Source of the DNA: Noviherbaspirillum soli | GTDB lineage: Bacteria; Pseudomonadota; Gammaproteobacteria; Burkholderiales; Burkholderiaceae_D | DNA: 64,000 nt | Direction of reading: 5' to 3' | Assembly (NCBI RefSeq): GCF_015352955.1 | Contig: NZ_JACYOX010000032.1 | Span: 1 to 64,000, forward strand | Notes under the pieces: model-generated | What the model was told of the DNA's origin: nothing | Databases searched by the model: none | The model's input: the letters and a program-made list of their open reading frames with translations, nothing else | Part shown: positions 48,059 through 56,638 of the stretch, piece after piece | Numbering within the stretch: the stretch's first letter is position 1 | Layout: each line of letters opens with the position of its first letter | Translations under genes and position numbers: made by a program

Positions 48059-49227
48059 ACGAACCCGATACCGCCGGCGCCACCCTGCCCCTGGCCGGGC
48101 TGCGCGTGATCGAATTCACCCACATGGTGATGGGCCCCACCTGCGGCATGATCCTGGCCGACCTGGGCGCCGAAGTCATCAAGATCGAGCCGCCGGAAGG
48201 CGACAAGACCCGCAAGCTGCCGGGCCTGGGCATCGGCTTCTTCCGCAGCTTCAACCGCAACAAGAAGAGCGTGGTGCTGGACATCAGCCAGCCCGATGGC
48301 CTGGCCGCCGCGGTCGAGCTGATCGGCGGCTGCGACGTGATGCTGGAGAACTTCCGGCCCGGCATGATGGCTTCCCTGGGCCTGGACTATGCCACGCTGT
48401 CGGCGAAGTATCCGCACCTGATCTACGTTTCGCACAAGGGCTTCCTGCCCGGCCCGTATGAAAAGCGGCTGGCGCTGGATGAAGTGGTGCAGATGATGGG
48501 CGGCCTGTCCTACATGACCGGGCCGGAAGGCCGTCCGCTGCGCGCCGGCACCTCGGTCAACGACATCATGGGCGGCATGTTCGGCGCCATCGGCGTGCTG
48601 GCGGCGCTGCGCGAGCGCGACCGCACTGGCCGCGGCCAGGAAATCCAGAGCGCGCTGTTCGAGAACTGCGTGTTCCTGGCGTCCCAGCACATGCAGCAGT
48701 ACTCGATGACGGGCGAAGCGCCGCCGCCGATGCCTTCGCGCATATCGGCCTGGAGCGTCTACGACGTGTTCACGCTGGCCGGCGGCGACCAGCTGTTCAT
48801 CGGCGCCGTCAGCGACAAGCAGTTCCGTACCCTGTGCCAGCTGCTGGAGCGAACCGACCTGCTGGATGTGCCGGAATATGCGACCAATGCGCAGCGGGTG
48901 GCGGTGCGGCCGGAACTGCTGGCGCAGCTCAGTGGGATCGTCGCCAGCCATCGCATCGACGAACTGTCGGCCAGGCTGGAGGCGGCCGGCCTGCCCTACG
49001 CGCCCATCGTGCGTCCGGACCAGCTGCTGCAGGACCCGCACCTGAAGGCCAGCGGCGGCCTGGCGCCGATGCAGACCGACGAGGGCGGCAGCACCGATGT
49101 CGTGCTGCTGCCGCTCCTGATGGGCGGCCGCCGTCCCGGCGTGCGCCATGCCTTGCCCAAGATCGGCGAACACACCGGGGAAGTGCTGGCCACCATCGGC
49201 CGTGGCAACCGGGGCGAACGGAAATGA
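48055..49227 (+). CDS. Class III (CaiB/BaiF) CoA-transferase
   Basis: A 390-residue family III CoA-transferase. The N-terminal LAGLRVIEFTHMVMGPTCGMILADLGAEVIKIEPP and central active-site region ALDEVVQMMGGLSYMTGPEG (nucleophilic Asp) are standard, as is the EIQSALFENCVFLASQ segment. It is coupled to the HMG-CoA-lyase-like gene by ATGA overlap. Pairing suggests it makes the CoA ester that the lyase then splits. Human SUGCT, a class III enzyme, makes glutaryl- and HMG-CoA from succinyl-CoA, so an HMG-type dicarboxylate is a reasonable guess (inference). Confidence 0.9.
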   Translation: MNEPDTAGATLPLAGLRVIEFTHMVMGPTCGMILADLGAEVIKIEPPEGDKTRKLPGLGIGFFRSFNRNKKSVVLDISQPDGLAAAVELIGGCDVMLENFRPGMMASLGLDYATLSAKYPHLIYVSHKGFLPGPYEKRLALDEVVQMMGGLSYMTGPEGRPLRAGTSVNDIMGGMFGAIGVLAALRERDRTGRGQEIQSALFENCVFLASQHMQQYSMTGEAPPPMPSRISAWSVYDVFTLAGGDQLFIGAVSDKQFRTLCQLLERTDLLDVPEYATNAQRVAVRPELLAQLSGIVASHRIDELSARLEAAGLPYAPIVRPDQLLQDPHLKASGGLAPMQTDEGGSTDVVLLPLLMGGRRPGVRHALPKIGEHTGEVLATIGRGNRGERK

Positions 49228-49291
49228 TCGCATGGCGGCAAGCGGCATAGTCGAGTACGCCGCAGGCGGGACTGCATCCCGGACACGCTAT

Positions 49292-49561
49292 AGTGAATTT
49301 GGCCAGACCAGCCTCATGCCGCGAACTCAAGTACGGCGCATCTTGCATCCTGCGCTTCTGGCATGCCCCTGATGCCGCATGGTGGAATACCCCAAAGGGG
49401 CATTCCACCATGCGTGGACCAGCGAAGGTCGTTGACATGATCTTTGCGGTATGCGACCGCGGTGCAATGCCCTTCGGGTATTGCACCCTACATCCCTGTG
49501 CGACTCTTCCAAAGGCAACCTTGCTTGGCCGGTTGATGCCAGTCAGGCTGGGAATGCGCTA
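49292..49561. repeat. Dispersed repeat, copy B (inverted copy at 23067-23330)
   Basis: About 270 bp that match copy A in reverse complement. Internal hairpins are at 49381-49409 (GGTGGAATACCCC...ATTCCACC) and 49461-49487 (GGTGCAATGCCC...TATTGCACC). Mismatches within the stems are partly compensated, and the loops differ (AAA versus TTC), which argues the stems are kept by selection or by the amplification mechanism. It fills the space between the stop of the CoA-transferase gene and the end of the convergent chemoreceptor gene and may terminate both. No coding capacity. Confidence 0.8.
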
Positions 49562-49616
49562 ACGATTGCGCTGCGCGCGTCGGTCACGCGCCACAGCTGG
49601 CCGCAAGGCCGAGCGC

Positions 49617-51203
49617 CTATCCCGCGTGGTGCGGGCCGTCCCGGTCGTTCGCCTCGTCGAGCGTGAAGGTGGCGACCGTTCCCGCCAGCACCACCGCCTG
49701 CGCGCGCAGGTCGCTGGCCGCGGCCGCCGCCTGTTCCACCCGGGCCGCATTGCGCTGGGTCGCCTGGTCGATCTGGCTGATTGCGGCATTGGCCTGGCCG
49801 ACCCCGGCGCTCTGCTCGCGGCTGGCCGCGCTGATGCGGGCCATGATGCAGCTCAGCTGTTCCACGTCCTGCGCGATCTCCCGGATGCCGGCGCCTGCCT
49901 GGCGCACCAGCGCACCACCCTCTTCCACCTGCTGCGCCGATGCGCCGATGAGTCCCTTGATCTCGCGCGCCGCCGCCGCCGAACGGCCCGCCAGGCCGCG
50001 CACCTCGGTGGCCACCACCGCGAAGCCGCGTCCCTGTTCGCCCGCCCGGGCTGCTTCCACCGCCGCGTTCAGCGCCAGGATGTTGGTCTGAAAGGCAATC
50101 GCGTCGATCAGGTTGACGATTTCCGCGACGTCGCGCGACGACTGGCCAACCCGCGCCATGCTCTCGACCGCCTGCGCCATCAGGCCGGCGCCGCGGCTGG
50201 CCGACAGCGCCGCGCCGGTGGCAAGCGCGCCGGCTTCGGCCGCGCCGTCGGCATTCTGCTGTACCGTCTGCGCCAGCTGCGCCATCGATGCCGCGGTTTC
50301 CTGCAGCGATGCCGCCTGCGACTCGGTATGTCCGGCCAGCGCGGCGTTGCCTTCGGCAATCCGGCGCGACGCCGCCGCGATCGCCTCGGCGCCTCCCCGC
50401 ACCTGGTGAACGATCTGCGCCAGGCTGGCATGCATCGCCTGTTGCGCGCCCAGCAGCTGGCCGACCTCGTCGGCACCGGCCGCCGTGATGTCGAACGCAC
50501 GCAGGTCTCCCTGCGACACCCTGAGAGCGATATCGCGCGCCTGCCGCAGCGGCGGCACCAGGCTGCGCGACAGGCGCCAGGCAAGCGCCATGCCCAGCGC
50601 CAGCGACAGTGCGCCAAGTCCGCCCAGCATCACGATGCTGGCGCGGTAGGCACGGGCGGCCGATCGCGACATCGCACCGGCCGCCTCGGTCTGGTAGGCC
50701 AGCAGCGCGGCAATGCCCTGCCGGTATTGCTGGAACAGGGGCGTCATCTTTTCCGCGAAAAGCCGCTCCGCTTCCGGGATGCGGCCGCCTTCCTTGAACC
50801 GGAACACCTCGGTCCGGCTTTGCAGATAGCCGCTGCGGCGCCTGGCAACGTCCGCCGCCAGTGCACTTTCGCGCGCATCCAGCGCTTGGGCGCGCATGCG
50901 CCCGTCCAGGGTTTCGGCCATGGCATCGCCATGCGACAGCAGCGCCTCGAAATACTGCGCCAGCTCCATGCTGTCGCTCCTTGCAATGGACACCGCGTAG
51001 GCGCCATTGAGATCGACCGCGTTGAGCCAGTCCGATGCCAGCTGCTGCCGCGCCAGCCTGTCGTCCACCAGAAGCCGCGCGGTCTCGTGGGTGGCGCGCA
51101 ACTGGGCCAACGCGATCACGGTCATGCAGGCCATCAGCAGCAGCAGGAAGGCGAAACAGGCGAGCAGGCGCGCGCCTATGGTCTTGAGGGATATACGGAA
51201 CAT
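49617..51203 (-). CDS. Methyl-accepting chemotaxis protein
   Basis: A 528-residue chemoreceptor: membrane helix 1 (about 11-33), a periplasmic four-helix-bundle type sensor domain (about 35-188), membrane helix 2 (about 190-212), HAMP (about 213-265), and a cytoplasmic signalling domain with the highly conserved tip [34 protein letters not shown]. It lacks a C-terminal NWETF-type pentapeptide, ending DGPHHAG, so it would rely on other receptors for adaptation enzyme docking. It is adjacent to and co-oriented with a Bug binding-protein gene and convergent with the CoA-transferase operon, hinting at chemotaxis towards the same nutrient (inference). Confidence 0.93.
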   Translation of the reverse strand: MFRISLKTIGARLLACFAFLLLLMACMTVIALAQLRATHETARLLVDDRLARQQLASDWLNAVDLNGAYAVSIARSDSMELAQYFEALLSHGDAMAETLDGRMRAQALDARESALAADVARRRSGYLQSRTEVFRFKEGGRIPEAERLFAEKMTPLFQQYRQGIAALLAYQTEAAGAMSRSAARAYRASIVMLGGLGALSLALGMALAWRLSRSLVPPLRQARDIALRVSQGDLRAFDITAAGADEVGQLLGAQQAMHASLAQIVHQVRGGAEAIAAASRRIAEGNAALAGHTESQAASLQETAASMAQLAQTVQQNADGAAEAGALATGAALSASRGAGLMAQAVESMARVGQSSRDVAEIVNLIDAIAFQTNILALNAAVEAARAGEQGRGFAVVATEVRGLAGRSAAAAREIKGLIGASAQQVEEGGALVRQAGAGIREIAQDVEQLSCIMARISAASREQSAGVGQANAAISQIDQATQRNAARVEQAAAAASDLRAQAVVLAGTVATFTLDEANDRDGPHHAG

Positions 51204-51310
51204 CGCACCAACTTTTTATTTTGTTGGCGCGATGGTAATAAGGGAATGTGACGGCAGCATTACCTACCGGAAATGTTTTCGCGGAATCACGGGATGCGGT
51301 CTGTGCCGCC

Positions 51311-52288
51311 TCACTCCATCGTGGCGCCCGATTCCTTGACGATCTTCGCGTAGCGCGCCACCTCCTGCTGGAAGAACTGCGCGGTGGCCTCGGGCGTTGT
51401 GCCGCGCGGCGTGATGCCCTGCTGCGCCATTGCTTCCTGCACTTCCCTGTTCTGCAGCGCGCTGCGGACGTCGGCATACAGCTTGTCGACCACCTGCTGC
51501 GGCACGCCGGCGGGCGCGATCAGCGCGATCCAGCCTTCCATGTCGTAGCCGGGCAAGCCCTGCTCGGCCAGCGTCGGCACGTCGGGCAGGATGGACGAGC
51601 GGGTTTTGGTCGTTACGCCGATGGCGCGCAGCTTGCCGGCCTTGATGTGCTGCGCCACGCCGGTCACGCCCAGCACCGCCAGCTGCACCTGGCCGCCGAG
51701 CAGGTCGGTGGTCAGCTGGCCGGTGCCCTTGTAGGGCACATGCCTGATATCCAGGCCGCCGGCTTCGCTCTTGAAGGCTTCCGCCGCCAGGTGCAGGATG
51801 GTGCCATTGCCCGACGAGCCGTAATTGAGTTCGCCGGGTTTCTTCCTGGCCAGCGCGATCAGTTCCTTCATGTCCTTCGCCGCCACCGAGGGATGCGCCA
51901 CCAGCACGAACGGCGAGCCGCCGATCACCGAGACCGGCTTGATGTCCTTGAGCGTATCGAACGGCATGGACTTGTAGATGCTGGGATTGACGGCATGGTT
52001 GTTCGACACCATGCCGATCACGCTGCCGTCCCTGGCGCCGCGCACGATCTGGCTGGTGCCGGTCACGCCGCCCGCGCCTGGCAGGTTCTCGATGACCACC
52101 GGCTGGCCCAGCAGCCTGGACAGCGGATTGCCTATGGTACGCGCCAGCGCGTCCACGCTGGAGCCGGGCGCATTGGGCACGATCATCCTGACCGGCTTGC
52201 CATCGGCCATGGCCGGCAGGGCCGGAACAATTAGGGAAAGGACCAGCGCGGCCGCCGTGGCCCGCCGCTTCCGATTGCAAGTGCTCAT
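51311..52288 (-). CDS. Bug-type (TctC) solute-binding protein
   Basis: A 325-residue periplasmic binding protein of the tripartite tricarboxylate transporter (Bug) family. It has a signal peptide (MSTCNRKRRATAAALVLSLIVPALPAMA), then PVRMIVPNAPGSSVDALARTIG, LGQPVVIENLPGAGGVTGT, HVPYKGTGQLTTDLLGGQVQ and VPTLAEQGLPGYDMEGW, all family landmarks lining the carboxylate site. GGAG precedes the start. No TctA/TctB membrane genes are adjacent, as is usual for the expanded Bug family of Burkholderiales, which use shared or distant permeases. The ligand is probably a carboxylate. Confidence 0.92.
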   Translation of the reverse strand: MSTCNRKRRATAAALVLSLIVPALPAMADGKPVRMIVPNAPGSSVDALARTIGNPLSRLLGQPVVIENLPGAGGVTGTSQIVRGARDGSVIGMVSNNHAVNPSIYKSMPFDTLKDIKPVSVIGGSPFVLVAHPSVAAKDMKELIALARKKPGELNYGSSGNGTILHLAAEAFKSEAGGLDIRHVPYKGTGQLTTDLLGGQVQLAVLGVTGVAQHIKAGKLRAIGVTTKTRSSILPDVPTLAEQGLPGYDMEGWIALIAPAGVPQQVVDKLYADVRSALQNREVQEAMAQQGITPRGTTPEATAQFFQQEVARYAKIVKESGATME

Positions 52289-52501
52289 GTCGTGTCTCCG
52301 TGAGGGATGGACCCTGCCTGTGCGCCTGGTGCAGCGCTGCGCACGGCATCCTGCGCCGGGTCGTTTTTATCGATGGAGGCGATTTTTCAACATTCCCCAA
52401 ACGCAGGCAAGTGATATCTCGGCAGCCTTTCGGTTCCTGCCCGGAACTCCTGATCCGTGGACAGGCTGGCCGGAACGCTGTTGGCGTCCGGGCCATCGTC
52501 C

Positions 52502-52992
52502 ATGGACATGACATCGACATTGCTCCCCGTGAGAAACTTCTCGCTCGATGCAAGCGCAGGGAAGGTCCTGCGTGCGCTGCAGGACAACTGCCGGATCCGC
52601 TGGCGGAACGGGCCGGCAAGCTCGGCATGCCCACCACGCCATGCTGGCGGCGCCGGAAGGCGCTGGAGGAACAGGGCTATATCAAGCGGCATGCGGCCAT
52701 CGTCGACCGGCGCAAGGGGGACTGGATGTCTGCCGCCATGCCGGCATCTCGCTGGCGCGGCATGCGGAAGGCGTGGCCGCCAGCTTCGAGGCGACGATGA
52801 AGATGCGGTCCGAGGTCGTGGACTGCTACGGGACGACCGGCACGTCGGATTGCCTGGTCAGGATCGTTGTGGCCGACATGGATGCGCATCACGACGTCCT
52901 GCACAACCTGCTGTCCCGGCTCGATGGCGCGGCGCAGGCCAGCACCGGGGTGGCGCTGCGTTAGGTCAAGAGCGATACGGCGCTGCCGTTTC
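52502..52992 (+). pseudogene. Decayed Lrp/AsnC-family regulator gene
   Basis: Three reading frames together spell an Lrp protein. Frame 1 gives LDASAGKVLRALQDNCRI. After a shift near 52595, frame 2 gives PLAERAGKLGMPTTPCWRRRKALEEQGYIKRHAAIVDRRK. After a shift near 52720, frame 3 gives ISLARHAEGVAASFEATM and VDCYGTTGTSDCLVRIVVADMDAHHD. Then an in-frame TAG (52962-52964) is followed by VKSDTALPF, the usual Lrp C-terminal end. Two frameshifts plus one nonsense codon make loss of function near certain, unless sequencing errors are involved. A strong terminator remains 60 bases downstream. It probably once controlled the divergent Bug gene. Confidence 0.8.
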
Positions 52993-53054
52993 GATACTTC
53001 CGCACCCGGACCCGTCATGGATCAGGACTGCCTTCAGGTCCATGACGGGCTTCA

Positions 53055-53093
53055 GCGGCGCGCTGCCATGCCAGGGCAGCGCGCCGCGTTTTT
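53055..53093 (+). terminator. Rho-independent terminator of the lrp pseudogene
   Basis: GCGGCGCGCTGCC (53055-53067) pairs perfectly with 53075-53087 around a 7-base loop and is followed by five T. It faces the + strand, so it belongs to the former lrp gene and not to the minus-strand gene on its right. Confidence 0.85.
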
Positions 53094-53104
53094 ACTGCTT
53101 CTTC

Positions 53105-53314
53105 CTATCGGTTCTGACGGCCCCTGGCTCCGCGGTCCGGCGTGGCCGAACGGTTCTCGGAACTCTGCTGTTTATTGAGGCTTCTGGTGGTCATGCCGTT
53201 GGGCATCGACTCATCTTCCATTTCAGCGCGGTAGCTGCTGCCATACAGCTCATCATCCTTGCTTGCAGCCGCAGCCGCCACTTTGTAGCCTCGGTGTCCA
53301 GCACTATGGGTCAT
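53105..53314 (-). CDS. Small hydrophilic protein of unknown function (69 aa)
   Basis: A strong ribosome site (AAGGAG) lies seven bases before ATG 53314. The protein starts MTHSAGHRGYKVAAAAASKD and continues with ELYGSSYRAEMEDESMPNGMTTR, ending in a polar, Gln/Ser/Arg-rich tail. It is highly charged, probably disordered, with no signal peptide. A longer frame to 53425 is unsupported. Family not recognised. Confidence 0.6.
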   Translation of the reverse strand: MTHSAGHRGYKVAAAAASKDDELYGSSYRAEMEDESMPNGMTTRSLNKQQSSENRSATPDRGARGRQNR

Positions 53315-53640
53315 GTCTTTCTCCTTGATGGTTATGCAAAGGTGTAGGCATGCAGAGCAACGGGCGCACCCTTGCGGACACCCGCTGATTCTTCGATGGA
53401 AAAACGGCGCAGACCGCCACGCCACGGCAAAGGTGACTGGTTTGACCCGTACGGAATCATCAGTTGCAAACGACTGCTCGGCAGTACGCAGCAGGCTTGA
53501 TCCGGATCAAAGAGATCGCGCCTGGAGGGAGCAGCCGTTGTAAGAAACCTAACGATAAATGATCTGCCACAAGCCGCTGCTCTGCTTGCTGCTTTCAAAA
53601 GAGTCAAGGCCGGGCGGAGGGCTGCGCGAGCCCGGATGCG
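53315..53640. other. Intergenic stretch, no gene seen
   Basis: This contains the promoter of the 69-residue protein gene and the 3' flank of a LysR gene. A TTGATCCGGATCAA palindrome at about 53497-53510 is a possible protein-binding site. No gene is supported. Confidence 0.4.
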
Positions 53641-54549
53641 TCATCCTGCATCGGCTCGTGCCAGGGCCGAGCGCAGCATGTCCATCAATGCGAGCGCAAC
53701 CGGGTGCAACTGGCTGCCCTTGCGCCTGATCAGCCCCATTGTCCGGCTGATGCGCGGACCATGCAGCGCGACTCCCACCAGGTCGGGATGGGTGTCCCCG
53801 GCGAAGGCCAGGCCGGGCACCGCGGCCACGCCCAGGCCGGCCCTGACCATGGCCATCGCGCCGGCGATGTGGCTGGCCTCATAGAAAATCGCCGGTCGCT
53901 TGGAGGCCTTTGCCAGCGCATTGTCGATCAGGGCCCGGTTGCCGCTGGTGCCGGCGACGGCGATGAAGCTCTCCGTCGCCAGGTCATCCCAACTGACGGC
54001 GGACCGGGTCGCCAGGCGGTGGCCGCGCGGCATCGCCAGCAGGAAATGCTCGCTGCGTATGCCTTCGAACTCGATATCGGCTTCCTGTGCGCCCGTGAAG
54101 CTGACGCCGAAATCTGCAATGCCCGACACCACGCTGTCGAGCACCTGCGCGGCGCCCTCGTCGATCATTTTCACCCTGGCATTGGGATAGACCGACGAGA
54201 AGGATTTCAGCACCGAAGGCAGCAGGTGTGACGCCACGGTGGGCACGCAGGCCACCGTCACCAGCGCGCCGCGCTGGACCGTGGTTTCCGACACGCTGCG
54301 CATGGCCAGTTCCAGCGCTTCCAGCGCCGCCTGCGCATGCGGCAGAAACTGTTCCCCTGCCCTGGTCAGCGAGACGCGCCGCGTGGTGCGTTCCAGAAGC
54401 TGGGTGCCAATGGCGGTTTCCAGCCGTTCGATGCGGCGGCTCAACGCCGGCTGCGAAACGAACAGTTCCTCGGCTGCCGCCTTGAAGCTGGACTTCTCGG
54501 CAATGCGGAGAAAGGCAATGATTTCATCAATCTGGAGAGCGATGCGCAT
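53641..54549 (-). CDS. LysR-family transcriptional regulator
   Basis: A 302-residue regulator with helix-turn-helix FLRIAEKSSFKAAAEELFVSQPALSRRIERLE and effector domain ending GLGVAAVPGLAFAGDTHP. It is divergent from the Bug/ModA-like operon across about 180 bp containing AT-rich DNA, and is the likely controller of those genes. It ends in a gene-poor stretch to the left. Confidence 0.9.
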   Translation of the reverse strand: MRIALQIDEIIAFLRIAEKSSFKAAAEELFVSQPALSRRIERLETAIGTQLLERTTRRVSLTRAGEQFLPHAQAALEALELAMRSVSETTVQRGALVTVACVPTVASHLLPSVLKSFSSVYPNARVKMIDEGAAQVLDSVVSGIADFGVSFTGAQEADIEFEGIRSEHFLLAMPRGHRLATRSAVSWDDLATESFIAVAGTSGNRALIDNALAKASKRPAIFYEASHIAGAMAMVRAGLGVAAVPGLAFAGDTHPDLVGVALHGPRISRTMGLIRRKGSQLHPVALALMDMLRSALARADAG

Positions 54550-54730
54550 CGTGCATGAATTTATGAGAATTAATCAATTTACTTATTAATGCACATTGTG
54601 CATGATGCGCCCTCGTTCCGCCTGTACAACGCATATGCCCTCATGCCGGGCACGGATATGGCCATCGGCATGTGCAATGCGGCTACGGCAGGCAGGCAAA
54701 ACCGCCCACGTCAAATTTTCCAGGCTCATC

Positions 54731-55720
54731 ATGAATCCAAGCAAGCGACTCACTCTTTGCGCCGGCCTCCTTGCCGTCGTTGCAGCCATTGGCGCCATGC
54801 CGTCCGCGCACGCCGACCAATGGCCGGGCAAGCAGCCGATCAGGCTGGTGGTGCCCTATGCGGCGGGCGGCTTCGCCGACCTGCGCGCGCGCCAGATAGC
54901 GATCAGGCTCGGACACGCGCTCGGCGCGAATGTGATCGTCGACAACAAGCCGGGCGCCGGCGGCGTGATCGGCACCGACTTCGTGGCCAAGGCGGCGCCG
55001 GACGGCAATACGATAGGCATGGGCAATCTGGCGCCGCTGGCAGTCAATCCGACGCTGATGAAGACGGTGCCCTACAACGTGGCGAAGAGCCTGCAGCCGG
55101 TGGTGCTGATCGAGAAGGCGCCGCTGTTCCTGACGACCCAGCCCGATTCGGGCTTTTCCAGCGTGGCCGACGTGATCGCCAAGGCCCGCGCCACTCCCGG
55201 CAAGCTGACCTTCGCCTCGTCCGGCGTCGGCGGCGCGCACCACCTGTCGGGCGAGATGTTCAACATGCTGGCCGGCATCCAGCTCACCCATGTTCCCTAC
55301 AAGGGCGGCGCGCCAGCCACCACAGACCTGCTGGCTGGCCATGTGCCGCTGATGTTCGAAATGGGTTATTCGGCGCTGCCCAACCTGCGCTCGGGCAAAC
55401 TGAAGGCGCTGGCTGTGAGCAGCAACAAGCGCCTGGCGGTGGCGCCGGACGTGATGACCATGCAGGAAGCCGGCGTCAAGAACTTCGTCTCCTATAACTG
55501 GCAGGGCCTGGTCGTGCCCGCAGGCACGCCGGCCGCCATCGTCAGCCGGCTCAACAAGGAGGTCAATGCCATCCTGGCTGCGCCTGACGTGAAGAAAAGC
55601 ATCGAGGACACCGGCGCCGAAGTGGGCGGCGGCAGCCCGGAAGACTTCGCCAAGCTGATCCAGCAGGAAACCGTGACCTGGGCCAATGTGATCAAGGCCG
55701 CCAAGATCGAACCGCAATAA
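54731..55720 (+). CDS. Bug-type (TctC) solute-binding protein
   Basis: A 329-residue periplasmic binding protein. The start at 54731 gives the signal peptide MNPSKRLTLCAGLLAVVAAIGAMPSAHA; the frame upstream is spurious. Family blocks: IRLVVPYAAGGFADLRARQI, NVIVDNKPGAGGVIGTDFVA, FASSGVGGAHHLSGEMF, THVPYKGGAPATTDLLAGHV. Followed 45 bases later by a ModA-like binding protein gene, in what looks like one operon controlled by the divergent LysR. The ligand is probably a carboxylate; there are no permease genes here. Confidence 0.92.
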   Translation: MNPSKRLTLCAGLLAVVAAIGAMPSAHADQWPGKQPIRLVVPYAAGGFADLRARQIAIRLGHALGANVIVDNKPGAGGVIGTDFVAKAAPDGNTIGMGNLAPLAVNPTLMKTVPYNVAKSLQPVVLIEKAPLFLTTQPDSGFSSVADVIAKARATPGKLTFASSGVGGAHHLSGEMFNMLAGIQLTHVPYKGGAPATTDLLAGHVPLMFEMGYSALPNLRSGKLKALAVSSNKRLAVAPDVMTMQEAGVKNFVSYNWQGLVVPAGTPAAIVSRLNKEVNAILAAPDVKKSIEDTGAEVGGGSPEDFAKLIQQETVTWANVIKAAKIEPQ

Positions 55721-55765
55721 ATCCGGGCACCCTGCTCGATACGAACGATAACGGGAGACAGACAA

Positions 55766-56572
55766 ATGATCCGTACCATGGTGAAGGGCCTGCGCCAGGC
55801 AGTGGCGTTTTCCCTGCTGGCCTCGACGCTGGCCGCGGCGCCGGCCCATGCCCAGGCGGCGCAGGAAGTGAAGGTGATGATTTCGGGCGGCTTCAGCGCC
55901 GCCTATGACGCGCTGGTGCCGCAGTTCGAAGCCGGCCACGGCTACAAGGTCGTCACCGTGCACGGGCCGTCGATGGGCGCCACGCCGCAGGCCATTCCCA
56001 ACCGCCTGGCGCGCGGCGAAGCGGCGGATGTGGTCATCCTTGCCGACTCGGCCCTGGGCCAGCTGATCGAGCAGAACCGGGTGCTGCCCGCCTCCCGCAC
56101 CGAGCTGGTTCGCTCCGTCATTGCAATGGCCGTCAGGGAAGGCGCGCCGGTGCCGCCGTTGCGGACCAGGGACGATCTGATCAAGGCGGTGCTGAACGCG
56201 AAATCCATCGCGGTGTCGGATAGCGCCAGCGGCGTCTACATCTCCACCCAGATGTACAGGAAGCTGGGCGTGGAGGAACAGGTCAGGGACAAGAGCCGCA
56301 TGATCCCCGCCGAGCCGGTCGGCAAGGTCGTGGCGCGCGGCGATGCCGAGATCGGCTTCCAGCAGCTGAGCGAACTGAAGCCGATCAGGGGCATCACCAT
56401 CGTGGGCCCGATCCCGGCGGAAGCGCAGAAGGTGACGGTGTTTTCCGCCGGCATCGTCAAGGGCGCGCAGAACGAGAAAGGCGCGCAGGAACTGATCCGT
56501 TTCCTCGCTTCCGGCGAGGCGCATCCGACCATGCGCGACAGCGGGCTGGAACCGGCTGCGGCGGCCAGGTAG
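55766..56572 (+). CDS. ModA-like periplasmic substrate-binding protein
   Basis: A 268-residue secreted binding protein: signal peptide (MIRTMVKGLRQAVAFSLLASTLAAAPAHA), then VKVMISGGFSAAYDALVPQFEAGHGY, an oxyanion-binding pattern PSMGATPQAIPNRLARGEAADVVILAD and ASGVYISTQMYRKLGV. This resembles molybdate/tungstate or generic oxyanion binding proteins of the ModA superfamily (PBP type 2), of which divergent members bind organic acids. No ABC permease or ATPase follows. Together with the Bug protein it forms an unusual pair of orphan binding proteins. Confidence 0.85.
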   Translation: MIRTMVKGLRQAVAFSLLASTLAAAPAHAQAAQEVKVMISGGFSAAYDALVPQFEAGHGYKVVTVHGPSMGATPQAIPNRLARGEAADVVILADSALGQLIEQNRVLPASRTELVRSVIAMAVREGAPVPPLRTRDDLIKAVLNAKSIAVSDSASGVYISTQMYRKLGVEEQVRDKSRMIPAEPVGKVVARGDAEIGFQQLSELKPIRGITIVGPIPAEAQKVTVFSAGIVKGAQNEKGAQELIRFLASGEAHPTMRDSGLEPAAAAR

Positions 56573-56638
56573 GCCGTTTTTCCCGGCCCCTTGCCAGGCC
56601 CGTGTCGAAGACCTTCGCCGTAGGCCGATACTGCTGAC

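Noticed and set aside
54683-56524. 613-codon minus-strand frame opposite the two binding-protein genes
   Set aside because: Antisense shadow of Bug and ModA-like genes, which have signal peptides and family blocks on the + strand.
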